From assembly GCA_011620705.1 (NCBI GenBank), contig WOYR01000019.1:1-7662 (forward strand): 7,662 bases of DNA, given 5' to 3'. The position numbers and the translations under genes were made by a program. The DNA is from Microbacteriaceae bacterium (GTDB lineage Bacteria; Actinomycetota; Actinomycetes; Actinomycetales; Microbacteriaceae). This document shows positions 1-6,006 of this stretch, piece after piece; the first letter of the stretch is position 1; every line of letters starts with the position of its first letter. The notes under the pieces are model-generated. The model was not told the DNA's origin. It did no database searches and was given only the letters and a program-made list of their open reading frames with translations.

Positions 1-1013
1 GCCGCGCCGAAACCGATGAACAGCTGCCGCAGCGCGCGCTTCCCCGGCGAGGCACCCGACAGGATGCCGACGACAGCGCCCGTGGCGAGCAGAGCCAGCC
101 CCACGGCTCCAGCCGAGATGGCGATCGCGACGAGATTCCGGGCGCCGAACAGGTACGGCAGCACCGGGATCAGCGCCCCGGACGCGAAGAACAGGAAGCT
201 CGAGATCGCCGCGCTCCACGGCGAACCGACCGCCTCATGCTCATCCACCCCGGCTGCCGTCGGATCGTCGGCATCCAGCCGCAGAGTCGAGAGCACCTCC
301 CGGGCGTGGGCCGCGGCATCCTCGGCGCTCATCCCGCGCGCGCGGTAGACCAGCGAGAGCTCGTTCGCGTCCACATCGAGGTGGGCGAGGGCGGCATGCG
401 AGGCGGGATCCGGCCGGGATGCCGCCAGCAGTTCGCGCTGCGAGCGCACCGACACGTACTCTCCGGCGCCCATCGAGAGCGCCCCGGCGAGCAGGCCGGC
501 GATCCCCGTGAACAGCACGGTCACGGGCGAGGCCCCGGTCGCCCCGATCCCGAGCACGAGCGCCAAGTTGCTGACGAGCCCGTCGTTGGCGCCGAAGACC
601 GCTGCGCGGAAGGACCCGGCCAGACGCGTGCGCCCGCGCGCCGCCAGCCCGCGCAGCACTTCGCCGTGGATGCGCTCGTCGGCCGCCATCGAATCGGAGG
701 CGTCGGCATCCGCGTCGTACGGGGAACGGGTCTCGGCGCGCTGAGCCAGCGCGAGCACGAAGAGCGAGCCGAAGTGCCGCGCCAGGAAGGCGAGGAGCCG
801 GGTGCGCAGATCGCCGTTGAGCGGCTTTCCCACATCGTCGCCGAGCAGTTCGAGCCAGTGCTCCTGGTGACGGCCTTCGGCCTCCGCGAGCCCCATCAGG
901 ATCTCGCGCTCGGTGCCTTTCCTGCGTTCGGCCAACTCCCGGTAGACGGCGGCCTCCGCCCGCTCATCCGCCAGATACTGCCGCCAGCGTTTGACGCGCG
1001 CCTTCTGGCTCAC
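1..1013 (-). CDS. Ferritin-like/VIT1-CCC1 fusion metal transporter (3' end beyond window)
   Basis: Membrane transporter of the VIT1/CCC1 family, which exports or sequesters Fe2+ or Mn2+, fused to an N-terminal rubrerythrin-like ferritin domain. From the GTG at 1013 about 337 residues are visible, and the C-terminus lies past the left edge. The first ~120 residues form a helical ferritin-like domain with two ExxH metal motifs (E46/H49 and E113/H116) and E20 in the first helix. The VIT domain begins near residue 128 and carries the family hallmark FGANDGLVSN at 140-149, followed by hydrophobic segments near 155-180, 265-285 and 295-320. The GTG start is chosen because it is the only plausible start between the in-frame folD stop and the conserved RWRQYLADER block, and because it overlaps the stop of a short leader ORF. 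It has no strong ribosome binding site of its own. The family is certain; metal specificity cannot be read from the sequence. Confidence 0.9.
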   Translation of the reverse strand, partial: MSQKARVKRWRQYLADERAEAAVYRELAERRKGTEREILMGLAEAEGRHQEHWLELLGDDVGKPLNGDLRTRLLAFLARHFGSLFVLALAQRAETRSPYDADADASDSMAADERIHGEVLRGLAARGRTRLAGSFRAAVFGANDGLVSNLALVLGIGATGASPVTVLFTGIAGLLAGALSMGAGEYVSVRSQRELLAASRPDPASHAALAHLDVDANELSLVYRARGMSAEDAAAHAREVLSTLRLDADDPTAAGVDEHEAVGSPWSAAISSFLFFASGALIPVLPYLFGARNLVAIAISAGAVGLALLATGAVVGILSGASPGKRALRQLFIGFGA

Positions 1014-1048
1014 GGCTTGCTCGTGCGGCTGGGTGCGGTGCTGGGCAT
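1010..1048 (-). CDS. Possible 12-residue leader peptide coupled to the VIT gene
   Basis: A short ORF encodes MPSTAPSRTSKP. Its ATG at 1048-1046 is preceded by GGAAGG with 6 nt spacing, the best ribosome binding site in this gap, whereas the VIT gene's own GTG has none. The leader's TGA (1012-1010) overlaps the VIT GTG (1013-1011) as GTGA, the same junction type used elsewhere in this window. The likely role is to load ribosomes that re-initiate on the VIT gene. The alternative is that ATG 1048 is the true gene start and one frameshift has separated it from the rest. No known leader-peptide family is recognised. Confidence 0.35.
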   Translation of the reverse strand: MPSTAPSRTSKP

Positions 1049-1054
1049 CGTGAT

Positions 1055-1079
1055 CCTTCCGGCCGGATCGGGCCGAAGG
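1055..1079 (-). promoter_or_regulatory. Hairpin that would bury the ribosome binding site of the VIT leader ORF
   Basis: On the minus strand CCTTC (1079-1075) can pair with GAAGG (1059-1055), and GGCC (1074-1071) with GGCC (1064-1061), leaving one bulged base at 1060 and a 6-nt loop. The 3' arm contains the GGAAGG ribosome binding site of the leader ORF, so the fold would hide it. Whether it forms or responds to metal is not known. Confidence 0.35.
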
Positions 1080-1109
1080 CCTGCTCCCCTTGGTCTCCCC
1101 CAGCGTAGC

Positions 1110-1129
1110 GGAGGGCCCCCGAGCCCTCC
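1110..1129 (-). terminator. GC-rich hairpin after folD, possible weak terminator
   Basis: A perfect 7-bp inverted repeat (GGAGGGC at 1110-1116, GCCCTCC at 1123-1129) with a 6-nt loop starts 4 nt after the folD stop. No U-run follows on the minus strand, so it is not a classical intrinsic terminator. It may instead stabilise the folD transcript end or pause polymerase before the VIT gene. Confidence 0.35.
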
Positions 1130-1133
1130 CAGC

Positions 1134-2015
1134 TCAGCGGGCCGCGCGCTCCGCCGCCTCCACCACATTGGCCAGCAGCATCGCCCGCGTCATCGGTCCG
1201 ACCCCGCCCGGGTTCGGCGACAGCCAGCCCGCCACCTCGGCGACGCCCGGATCGACGTCTCCGGAGAGCTTCGCCTTGCCGGACGCGGTCGTGCCGATGC
1301 GGGTCACCCCCACATCGAGCACAGCGGCGCCCGGCTTGATCCAGTCCGGCTTCACGAAGTGCGGAACGCCGATCGCGGCCACCACGATGTCGGCCCGGCG
1401 CACCTCGGCGGCCAGGTCGGTGGTGCGCGAATGCGTCAGCGTCACGGTGGCGTCAACGCCCTTGCGGGTGAAGACCAGCCCGAGCGGGCGGCCGACGGTG
1501 AGCCCGCGGCCGATGATCACCACATGCTGCCCCGAGATCGGGACCTCGTGCCGGCGCAGCAGTTCGACCACTCCGGCCGGCGTGCAGGGCAGCGGCGAGT
1601 CCAGCTCGCGGTCCACGCCGAGCACCAAGCGGCCCAGGTTGGTCGGATGCAGGCCGTCGGCGTCCTTCGCCGGATCGATCAGCTCGAGCATCGCGTTCTC
1701 GTCGATCCCCGCTGGCAGCGGCAGCTGCACGAGATAGCCGGTGACCGCCGGGTCGGCGTTGAGGGCCGCGATCGCGTTGCGCACCTCTGGCTCGGATGCC
1801 GTGGCAGGCAGATCCACCCGGATCGACGCGATCCCGACCTCCGCCGAGTCGCGGTGCTTGCCGCCCACGTAGCTCAGCGATCCCGGATCCTCGCCCACCA
1901 GCAGCGTCCCCAGCCCCGGCACGACGCCCTTCTGGCGCAGCGCAGCGATCCGCACCGCGAGCTCGCCCTTGATGGCTGCCGCGCTCGCGAGCCCGTCGAG
2001 CTTCCGGGCCGTCAC
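1134..2015 (-). CDS. folD: Bifunctional methylene-THF dehydrogenase / methenyl-THF cyclohydrolase
   Basis: Cytosolic enzyme interconverting 5,10-methylene-THF, 5,10-methenyl-THF and 10-formyl-THF with NADP+, supplying formyl groups for purines and initiator tRNA. The 293-residue length is normal. Visible landmarks are the catalytic YVGGK (Tyr49/Lys53), the VQLPLP loop at 96-101, DPAKDADG at 114-121, the Rossmann nucleotide-binding motif IIGRGLTVGRP at 167-177, and the C-terminal signature PNPGGVGPMT at 267-276. The start is GTG; GGAGG lies only 2 nt before it, unusually close, but the N-terminus matches family length and no better start exists. It lies 88 bp downstream of glyA, which makes the methylene-THF it consumes, so the pair is probably one operon. 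The gap holds an inverted repeat able to mask this ribosome binding site. Confidence 0.97.
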   Translation of the reverse strand: MTARKLDGLASAAAIKGELAVRIAALRQKGVVPGLGTLLVGEDPGSLSYVGGKHRDSAEVGIASIRVDLPATASEPEVRNAIAALNADPAVTGYLVQLPLPAGIDENAMLELIDPAKDADGLHPTNLGRLVLGVDRELDSPLPCTPAGVVELLRRHEVPISGQHVVIIGRGLTVGRPLGLVFTRKGVDATVTLTHSRTTDLAAEVRRADIVVAAIGVPHFVKPDWIKPGAAVLDVGVTRIGTTASGKAKLSGDVDPGVAEVAGWLSPNPGGVGPMTRAMLLANVVEAAERAAR

Positions 2016-2029
2016 AGCCTCCGCCCCGC

Positions 2030-2095
2030 CCGCGAAAGTACGGAGATATACGTACTCTCGACCATGAAAGACCCCTTATGCCCGTACTTTCGCGG
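2030..2095 (-). repeat. 14-bp inverted repeat with a third near-copy, between glyA and folD
   Basis: CCGCGAAAGTACGG at 2030-2043 is the exact reverse complement of CCGTACTTTCGCGG at 2082-2095. A third copy, CGTACTCTCG at 2051-2060, differs by one base from the core of the right arm. In minus-strand RNA the last arm (2043-2030) can pair either with the first (2095-2082, 14 bp) or with the middle copy (2060-2051, 10 bp with one G-U), so two exclusive hairpins are possible. The flanking GCCTCCG (2099-2093) also complements CGGAGGC (2023-2017), which contains the folD ribosome binding site. It could be a regulatory leader, a repressor operator, or a small 66-bp mobile repeat with terminal inverted repeats; no flanking duplication is seen. 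Confidence 0.6.
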
Positions 2096-2103
2096 AGGCA
2101 CGG

Positions 2104-3390
2104 TCACTTCCAGGTCCCGGGAGACGTCAGCCCCTCGTAGAGCGGGAACCTGCCGGCCAACGCGGCGACGCGCGCACGCAGGGCGGGGAGGTCCGCATCC
2201 GGCATGAGGGCCAGTGCGATGATGTCGGCCACCTCGGTGAACTCGGCGTCGCCGAAGCCGCGCGTCGCGAGGGCCGGGGTGCCGATCCGCACGCCCGAGG
2301 TCACCATCGGCGGCCGCGGATCGTTCGGCACGGCGTTCTTGTTCACCGTGATGCCCACCTCGTGCAACCGGTCCTCCGCATCCTTGCCGGTGAACTCCGA
2401 GGCGCGCAGGTCGACGAGCACCAGGTGCACATCGGTGCCGCCGGTCAGCACGTCGATGCCTGCGGCCTTGGCGTCGGGCGCCGTCAGCCGCTCGGCCAGG
2501 ATCTTCGCGCCGCTCTTGGTGCGCAGCTGCCGGTCCTTGAACTCCTCGGTCGCCGCGAGCTTGAACGCCGTGGCCTTCGCGGCGATCACGTGCATCAGCG
2601 GGCCGCCCTGCTGCCCGGGGAAGACGTTCGAGTTGATCTTCTTGGCCAGCGCCTCGTCGTTGGTGAGGATGAAGCCGGAGCGGGGCCCGCCGATCGTCTT
2701 GTGCACTGTCGATGAGGTCACATGCGCATGGGGGACGGGCGAGGGATGCAGCCCCGCCGCCACCAGTCCGGCGAAATGCGCCATGTCGACCCAGAGCACG
2801 GCCCCGACCTCGTCGGCGATGGCGCGGAACGCCGCGAAGTCCAGCTCGCGCGGGTAGGCGGACCAGCCGGCGATGATCACCTGCGGCTTCACCTCGATGG
2901 CGCGCTGCCGCACCACCTCCATGTCGACCAGGCCGGTGCCGGGATCGACGCCGTAGGCGTGCGCATCGTAGAACCTCCCCGAGAAGTTGAGCTTCATCCC
3001 GTGGGTGAGGTGGCCGCCGTGCGCCAGCTCGAGGCCCAGGATGCGGTCGCCCGGATTCGCGATCGCGGCCAGCACCGCGGCGTTGGCCGAGGCCCCCGAG
3101 TGCGGCTGCACGTTGGCGAAGGCCGCGCCGAACAGGCTCTTGGCGCGCTCGATGGCGAGCGTCTCGACGATGTCGACGAACTCGCAGCCGCCGTAGTAGC
3201 GGTGGCCCGGGTAACCCTCCGCGTACTTGTTGGTGAGCACCGAGCCCTGCGCCTCGAGCACTGCCCGCGGCACGAAGTTCTCGCTCGCGATCATCTCGAG
3301 GGTGGTGCGCTGCCGGTTCAGCTCCTGCTCGAGCGCTGCGGCGATCTCGGGGTCGACCTGCGAGAGGGGGGCGAGGAAGGTGTCGGTCAT
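2104..3390 (-). CDS. glyA: Serine hydroxymethyltransferase
   Basis: Cytosolic PLP enzyme that converts serine plus THF into glycine plus 5,10-methylene-THF, the main entry of one-carbon units. The 428-residue length is typical. Visible features are the N-terminal LEMIASENFV block (31-40), YAEGYPGHRYYGG (56-68), the Asp-Met-Ala-His segment at 202-205 that contacts the cofactor, and the PLP-binding Lys231 within STVHKTIGGPR. The usual HKTLRGPRGG reads HKTIGGPRSG here, a variant I take to be tolerated. The ATG at 3390 is supported by AGGAG with 5 nt spacing. The open frame continues far upstream without a stop, but that part is antisense noise of the kinase region. It sits 116 bp after the kinase gene and 88 bp before folD, its metabolic partner. 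Confidence 0.97.
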   Translation of the reverse strand: MTDTFLAPLSQVDPEIAAALEQELNRQRTTLEMIASENFVPRAVLEAQGSVLTNKYAEGYPGHRYYGGCEFVDIVETLAIERAKSLFGAAFANVQPHSGASANAAVLAAIANPGDRILGLELAHGGHLTHGMKLNFSGRFYDAHAYGVDPGTGLVDMEVVRQRAIEVKPQVIIAGWSAYPRELDFAAFRAIADEVGAVLWVDMAHFAGLVAAGLHPSPVPHAHVTSSTVHKTIGGPRSGFILTNDEALAKKINSNVFPGQQGGPLMHVIAAKATAFKLAATEEFKDRQLRTKSGAKILAERLTAPDAKAAGIDVLTGGTDVHLVLVDLRASEFTGKDAEDRLHEVGITVNKNAVPNDPRPPMVTSGVRIGTPALATRGFGDAEFTEVADIIALALMPDADLPALRARVAALAGRFPLYEGLTSPGTWK

Positions 3391-3395
3391 CGATA

Positions 3396-3400
3396 CTCCT
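3396..3400 (-). promoter_or_regulatory. glyA ribosome binding site
   Basis: AGGAG on the minus strand with TATCG between it and the ATG, 5 nt spacing. This is the cleanest ribosome binding site in the minus-strand array and fixes the glyA start. The rest of the 116-bp gap (3391-3506) holds only two small hairpins (3410-3425 and 3467-3480, 5-bp stems). I find no convincing -10/-35 pair, so an independent glyA promoter cannot be claimed. Confidence 0.75.
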
Positions 3401-3506
3401 GAGTTCTGAACAGATGGATGTCTGTCACAGCCCAGGCGCACGGCCGTTCCCAAGAAGTCGCTCCATGATGGTGACCCATCCGAACGCCAGTCGCGACCTC
3501 GGCAGT

Positions 3507-4394
3507 CTATCGGGTGCGAGGGCCGATGGTGTGGGAGTCCGTGGGGCGGGCGGCCAGGAACAGCTCGAGCTCCGCGCGGGTCGGGGCCCCCGCTGGGCCG
3601 CGGCGGGTGACCGCGATCGCCGCGGCGGCGTTCGCACGGCGCGCCGCGGCGAGCGGGTCGAGGCCGTCGGCCAGACCCGCCAGGAAGACGCCCGTGTGCA
3701 CATCGCCCGCGCCGTTCGTGTCGATCGCGTCGACCGCGAAACCGGGCACGGCGATCCCGTCGACCGTGCATCCCTGCGCACCCCGGCGCACGAGCAGCCG
3801 CCGCACCCCTGCGGGGGCCTCCCCGGTCTCCGCAGCATTGGCGCTCCACCAGTCGGCGCGCGCGACGACCGGGCCGAGCACTTCCGTCGGCAGCCGCGAG
3901 CCGAGCGGGCCCGGGTCGGCGAGCACGACCACCTCCGGCGGCACGGAGCGGATCCAGGCGGCGATCCTCGAACCGCTCGGCTCCCGCGCGAGGGCGTAGC
4001 CCGAGACGTGGAGCAGGTCGCCGGCACCGATCCGCAGCTCGGATGGATCGCCGTCCGCTTCGGCGCCCACCGTCGTGAGGAAGCTGCGCTCGCCGCCGGC
4101 CTCGGTGATCGCGACATCCCACCCGGTGTCGCGTTCGCGGATCGGCGCGGCGAGCACCGCGATGTCCTCAGCGGCGAGGGCCTCCCGCACGAGGTCCCCG
4201 AACGGACCGGTGCCGTGACCTCCCGCGTAGGCAGCGGCCACTCCCTGCCTGCGCGCCGCGACGAGCGTCGTGGCGCTCCCGCCGACGACGATGCCGGATG
4301 CCGTTGCGGTCACGTCGTCGCCGGAGCGCGGCAGCGCCGGCAGCTCCAGCAGGAGGTCGACGACGGCATTGCCGACGCTCACGACGCGCGTCAC
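3507..4394 (-). CDS. PfkB-family sugar/nucleoside kinase (YegV-like)
   Basis: ATP-dependent kinase of the ribokinase/PfkB superfamily, 295 residues, the usual size. The N-terminal block VGNAVVD (7-13) carries the substrate-contacting Asp13. The C-terminal PfkB signature DTNGAGD (225-231) supplies the anion hole and catalytic base Asp231. The first glycine-rich signature is GGSATT (38-43), lacking the Asn common in ribokinases, so the substrate may differ. The GTG start (4394-4392) overlaps the stop of the upstream gene as GTGA and has no strong ribosome binding site, pointing to translational coupling. An ADP-ribosylglycohydrolase-family gene beside a PfkB kinase recalls E. coli yegU-yegV. 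A nucleoside or ribosyl substrate is the best guess; a plain sugar such as ribose is also possible. Confidence 0.88.
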   Translation of the reverse strand: MTRVVSVGNAVVDLLLELPALPRSGDDVTATASGIVVGGSATTLVAARRQGVAAAYAGGHGTGPFGDLVREALAAEDIAVLAAPIRERDTGWDVAITEAGGERSFLTTVGAEADGDPSELRIGAGDLLHVSGYALAREPSGSRIAAWIRSVPPEVVVLADPGPLGSRLPTEVLGPVVARADWWSANAAETGEAPAGVRRLLVRRGAQGCTVDGIAVPGFAVDAIDTNGAGDVHTGVFLAGLADGLDPLAAARRANAAAAIAVTRRGPAGAPTRAELELFLAARPTDSHTIGPRTR

Positions 4395-5374
4395 GAGGCC
4401 GCCCGCAGCGCCAGCAGGCCGTCGACGAGGCCGTCGAGGCCTTTCAGCTCCCGGGGGTTGACGTGCGCGACCGTCTGGATCGCATCCGCCGGCCACGCAG
4501 ACCCCGTCGCCCCGGCCATCGCCCCGGCCATCGCGCCGATCGTGTCGGTGTCGCCGCCGGCGCCCGCTGCCGCGAGGCAGGCGCGCCAACCGTCGCCGTC
4601 CGCGAGCGCGAGGCGGCCGAAGGCCGCGGGCACCGACTCCTGCGAGGCCAGGCTCGTGCCGATGAGCTCCGCCAGCCGATCGGCATCCAGGCTCACGGCC
4701 AAGCGGATGCGGGCAGCGACGGATGCGCCGGCGACCCAGTGCCCGCGCTGCGCCCCCAGCTCGGCGGCGGCGATCGCGAGCTCGGTCGCCTCGGCCCACC
4801 CCGCGCCGTCGAGCCCGGCGCTCACCGCAGCCGCGACCGCTGCGGCGCCCGCGATCGCGACCCCTGTGCCGTGAGTGGGCAGGCACACCTCCTCGACGGC
4901 GTCGACGAAGCGCGCCAGGTCGTGCACGGGACGCGCGATGCCGAGCGGCGCGATGCGCATGGCGGCGCCGTTCGTCGCGCCCGCGCGTCCGGCGAGGGCG
5001 GGATCGGCTCCGTCCCGGATCGCCGCGATGGCGGCGCGGGTCGAGGGACCGAGCAGGTCCAGCGAGCCGCGCGCACGCATCCCGTCCTCCCACTGGGCGA
5101 GGCGCTCCGCCCACTCCCGGGTGGGGACGGCGCCGTCGCGCTCCACGAGCAGCCGCGCGAGCAGGAGCGCCTGCTCGGTGTCGTCGGTGATCGAGCCGGC
5201 GGGCATCCCCGCGGCGATGGGGTGGTCATCCGCCGCCGCACGGAACCCGTCGATCGCGCCGAACCGCTGGGCGATCCGCTCGGGGGAGAGCAGCTGCGTC
5301 GGCATCCCGAGGGCGTCGCCGATCGCGAGCCCGTGCAGTGCGGCGAGCGCCCGCCGTCTCGGCCCCGGGTTCAA
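4391..5374 (-). CDS. ADP-ribosylglycohydrolase-family hydrolase (YegU-like)
   Basis: All-helical dinuclear-metal hydrolase of the ADP-ribosylglycohydrolase (DraG/ARH) fold, 327 residues. Metal-binding residues are visible as Thr63-Asp64-Asp65 (in SITDDTEQ) and Asp275/Asp277/Thr278 (in GAGGDTDTIG). GDALGMP (19-25) and GATNGAAMR (132-140) match the branch I recall for E. coli YegU rather than nitrogenase-regulating DraG; no nitrogen-fixation gene is nearby. Family members cleave N- or O-glycosidic bonds to ADP-ribose, but this branch lacks a firm substrate, and the neighbouring kinase and nucleobase permease suggest a nucleoside-like one. The start is TTG (5374-5372), overlapping the upstream stop as TTGA with no good ribosome binding site. 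It fits because the conserved GLAIGDALG block begins about 14 residues later. Confidence 0.88.
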   Translation of the reverse strand: MNPGPRRRALAALHGLAIGDALGMPTQLLSPERIAQRFGAIDGFRAAADDHPIAAGMPAGSITDDTEQALLLARLLVERDGAVPTREWAERLAQWEDGMRARGSLDLLGPSTRAAIAAIRDGADPALAGRAGATNGAAMRIAPLGIARPVHDLARFVDAVEEVCLPTHGTGVAIAGAAAVAAAVSAGLDGAGWAEATELAIAAAELGAQRGHWVAGASVAARIRLAVSLDADRLAELIGTSLASQESVPAAFGRLALADGDGWRACLAAAGAGGDTDTIGAMAGAMAGATGSAWPADAIQTVAHVNPRELKGLDGLVDGLLALRAAS

Positions 5375-6006
5375 CCGTCGGCTCGGCTTGCCAGTACCTC
5401 ATCGACCGTCGTGATCTCGATGAGCGGTGCGTACAGCGCCATGGTGTCGAGTGCTCGCTGGTGGTCCTCCTGGCTCAGGCCGGCGCAGGCGTCGGCGACG
5501 ACGCGCACGTGCACCCCGGCATCGGAGGCGGCGAGCGCGGTCGAGATGACGCAGCAGTCGGTCGACACGCCTGTGAGCACCATCTCGGTCGAGCCCCCCA
5601 TCGCCTGCGCGAACTCGGCGTCCCACTTGCCGAAGGTTTCGCGAGTCTGCACCCGGCGCGCGATGCCGCGGAACGGCTCGGTCAGCTCGTACAGCGGGTC
5701 GTCCTGCGGCACCAGCGCGAACGGCCACAAGCTGTAGTACGGCACCCATGCCCCCTGCGGCTCGGCCGGCGCGACGAAGCGGGTGAAGATCGCCTCGCCG
5801 CCGAACGCCGGCAGCAGCCGCCGGATCCCGGCCGATGCGCGATCGTAGTCTGGCGTGAACCACGGGCTGCCCGGCCGGCCGAAGATCTCCTGCATGTCGA
5901 TCGCGACCAGCCAGCACGCGCTCCGCTGGGAGCGACGGTCATTTCTGACCGTCGCTGCGGCGCCAGTGCCGGAGGCCGTCTCGGCCTCCGGAAGACCCGA
6001 ACTCAC
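5371..6006 (-). CDS. Isochorismatase-fold cysteine hydrolase (amidohydrolase)
   Basis: Soluble hydrolase of the isochorismatase-like family, which hydrolyses amide or ureido bonds of small molecules (nicotinamidase, N-carbamoylsarcosine amidase and RutB are members). It has 211 residues. The catalytic triad reads as Asp37 (in VAIDMQEIF), Lys127 (in ETFGKWD) and Cys152 (in GVSTDCCVISTA); Cys151 is an adjacent second cysteine. The Asp-x-His metal site of PncA nicotinamidases is absent, arguing against that activity. GTG at 6006-6004 overlaps the permease stop as GTGA, and GGAG lies 11 nt upstream. The ~30 residues before the fold are poorly conserved-looking, and their DNA holds two strong hairpins. 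No usable start lies between them and Asp37. The substrate is unknown; context suggests a nucleobase-derived or N-carbamoyl compound. Confidence 0.88.
   Translation of the reverse strand: MSSGLPEAETASGTGAAATVRNDRRSQRSACWLVAIDMQEIFGRPGSPWFTPDYDRASAGIRRLLPAFGGEAIFTRFVAPAEPQGAWVPYYSLWPFALVPQDDPLYELTEPFRGIARRVQTRETFGKWDAEFAQAMGGSTEMVLTGVSTDCCVISTALAASDAGVHVRVVADACAGLSQEDHQRALDTMALYAPLIEITTVDEVLASRADG
5931..5956 (-). promoter_or_regulatory. 11-bp perfect hairpin with GAAA loop inside the hydrolase 5' coding region
   Basis: AGCGACGGTCA at 5931-5941 and TGACCGTCGCT at 5946-5956 are exact reverse complements separated by 4 nt. In minus-strand RNA the loop reads GAAA, a stable GNRA tetraloop. It covers codons ~17-25 of the cysteine hydrolase. 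No U-run follows, so termination is unlikely; an RNA role in translation or mRNA stability is possible. Confidence 0.6.
5969..5991 (-). promoter_or_regulatory. 9-bp perfect hairpin near the hydrolase start codon
   Basis: CCGGAGGCC at 5969-5977 and GGCCTCCGG at 5983-5991 pair perfectly around a 5-nt loop. It starts 12 nt after the hydrolase GTG and lies 12 bp from the next hairpin. The 5' arm of the RNA includes GGAGG, but no start codon follows it at a useful distance. Confidence 0.55.

Noticed and set aside
237..2207. A 656-codon plus-strand open frame antisense to the VIT gene and folD
   Set aside because: It is rich in Arg, Gly, Pro, His and Ala with no recognisable motif, and it runs opposite two well-supported genes. 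Long antisense frames are common in high-GC DNA.
3387..3479. 30-codon ORF between the kinase and glyA whose TGA overlaps the glyA ATG as ATGA
   Set aside because: It has no ribosome binding site, the composition is odd (three His in a row near the start), and glyA has its own excellent ribosome binding site, so coupling is not needed.
3391..4122. N-terminal extension of glyA upstream of 3390
   Set aside because: The extension is Arg/Gly-rich noise antisense in frame to nothing conserved and overlaps the kinase gene on the same strand; the ATG at 3390 has a strong ribosome binding site and the family N-terminus.
4509..4532. 12-bp tandem duplication (two copies of GCCCCGGCCATC)
   Set aside because: It encodes a Met-Ala-Gly-Ala repeat in a small-residue helix of the YegU-like protein, with no extra length compared with the recalled E. 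coli protein; probably codon bias rather than a functional repeat.
5682..5942. Alternative ATG start at 5942 for the cysteine hydrolase
   Set aside because: That ATG is in a different frame and does not read into the Asp37 motif, so it would need a frameshift.
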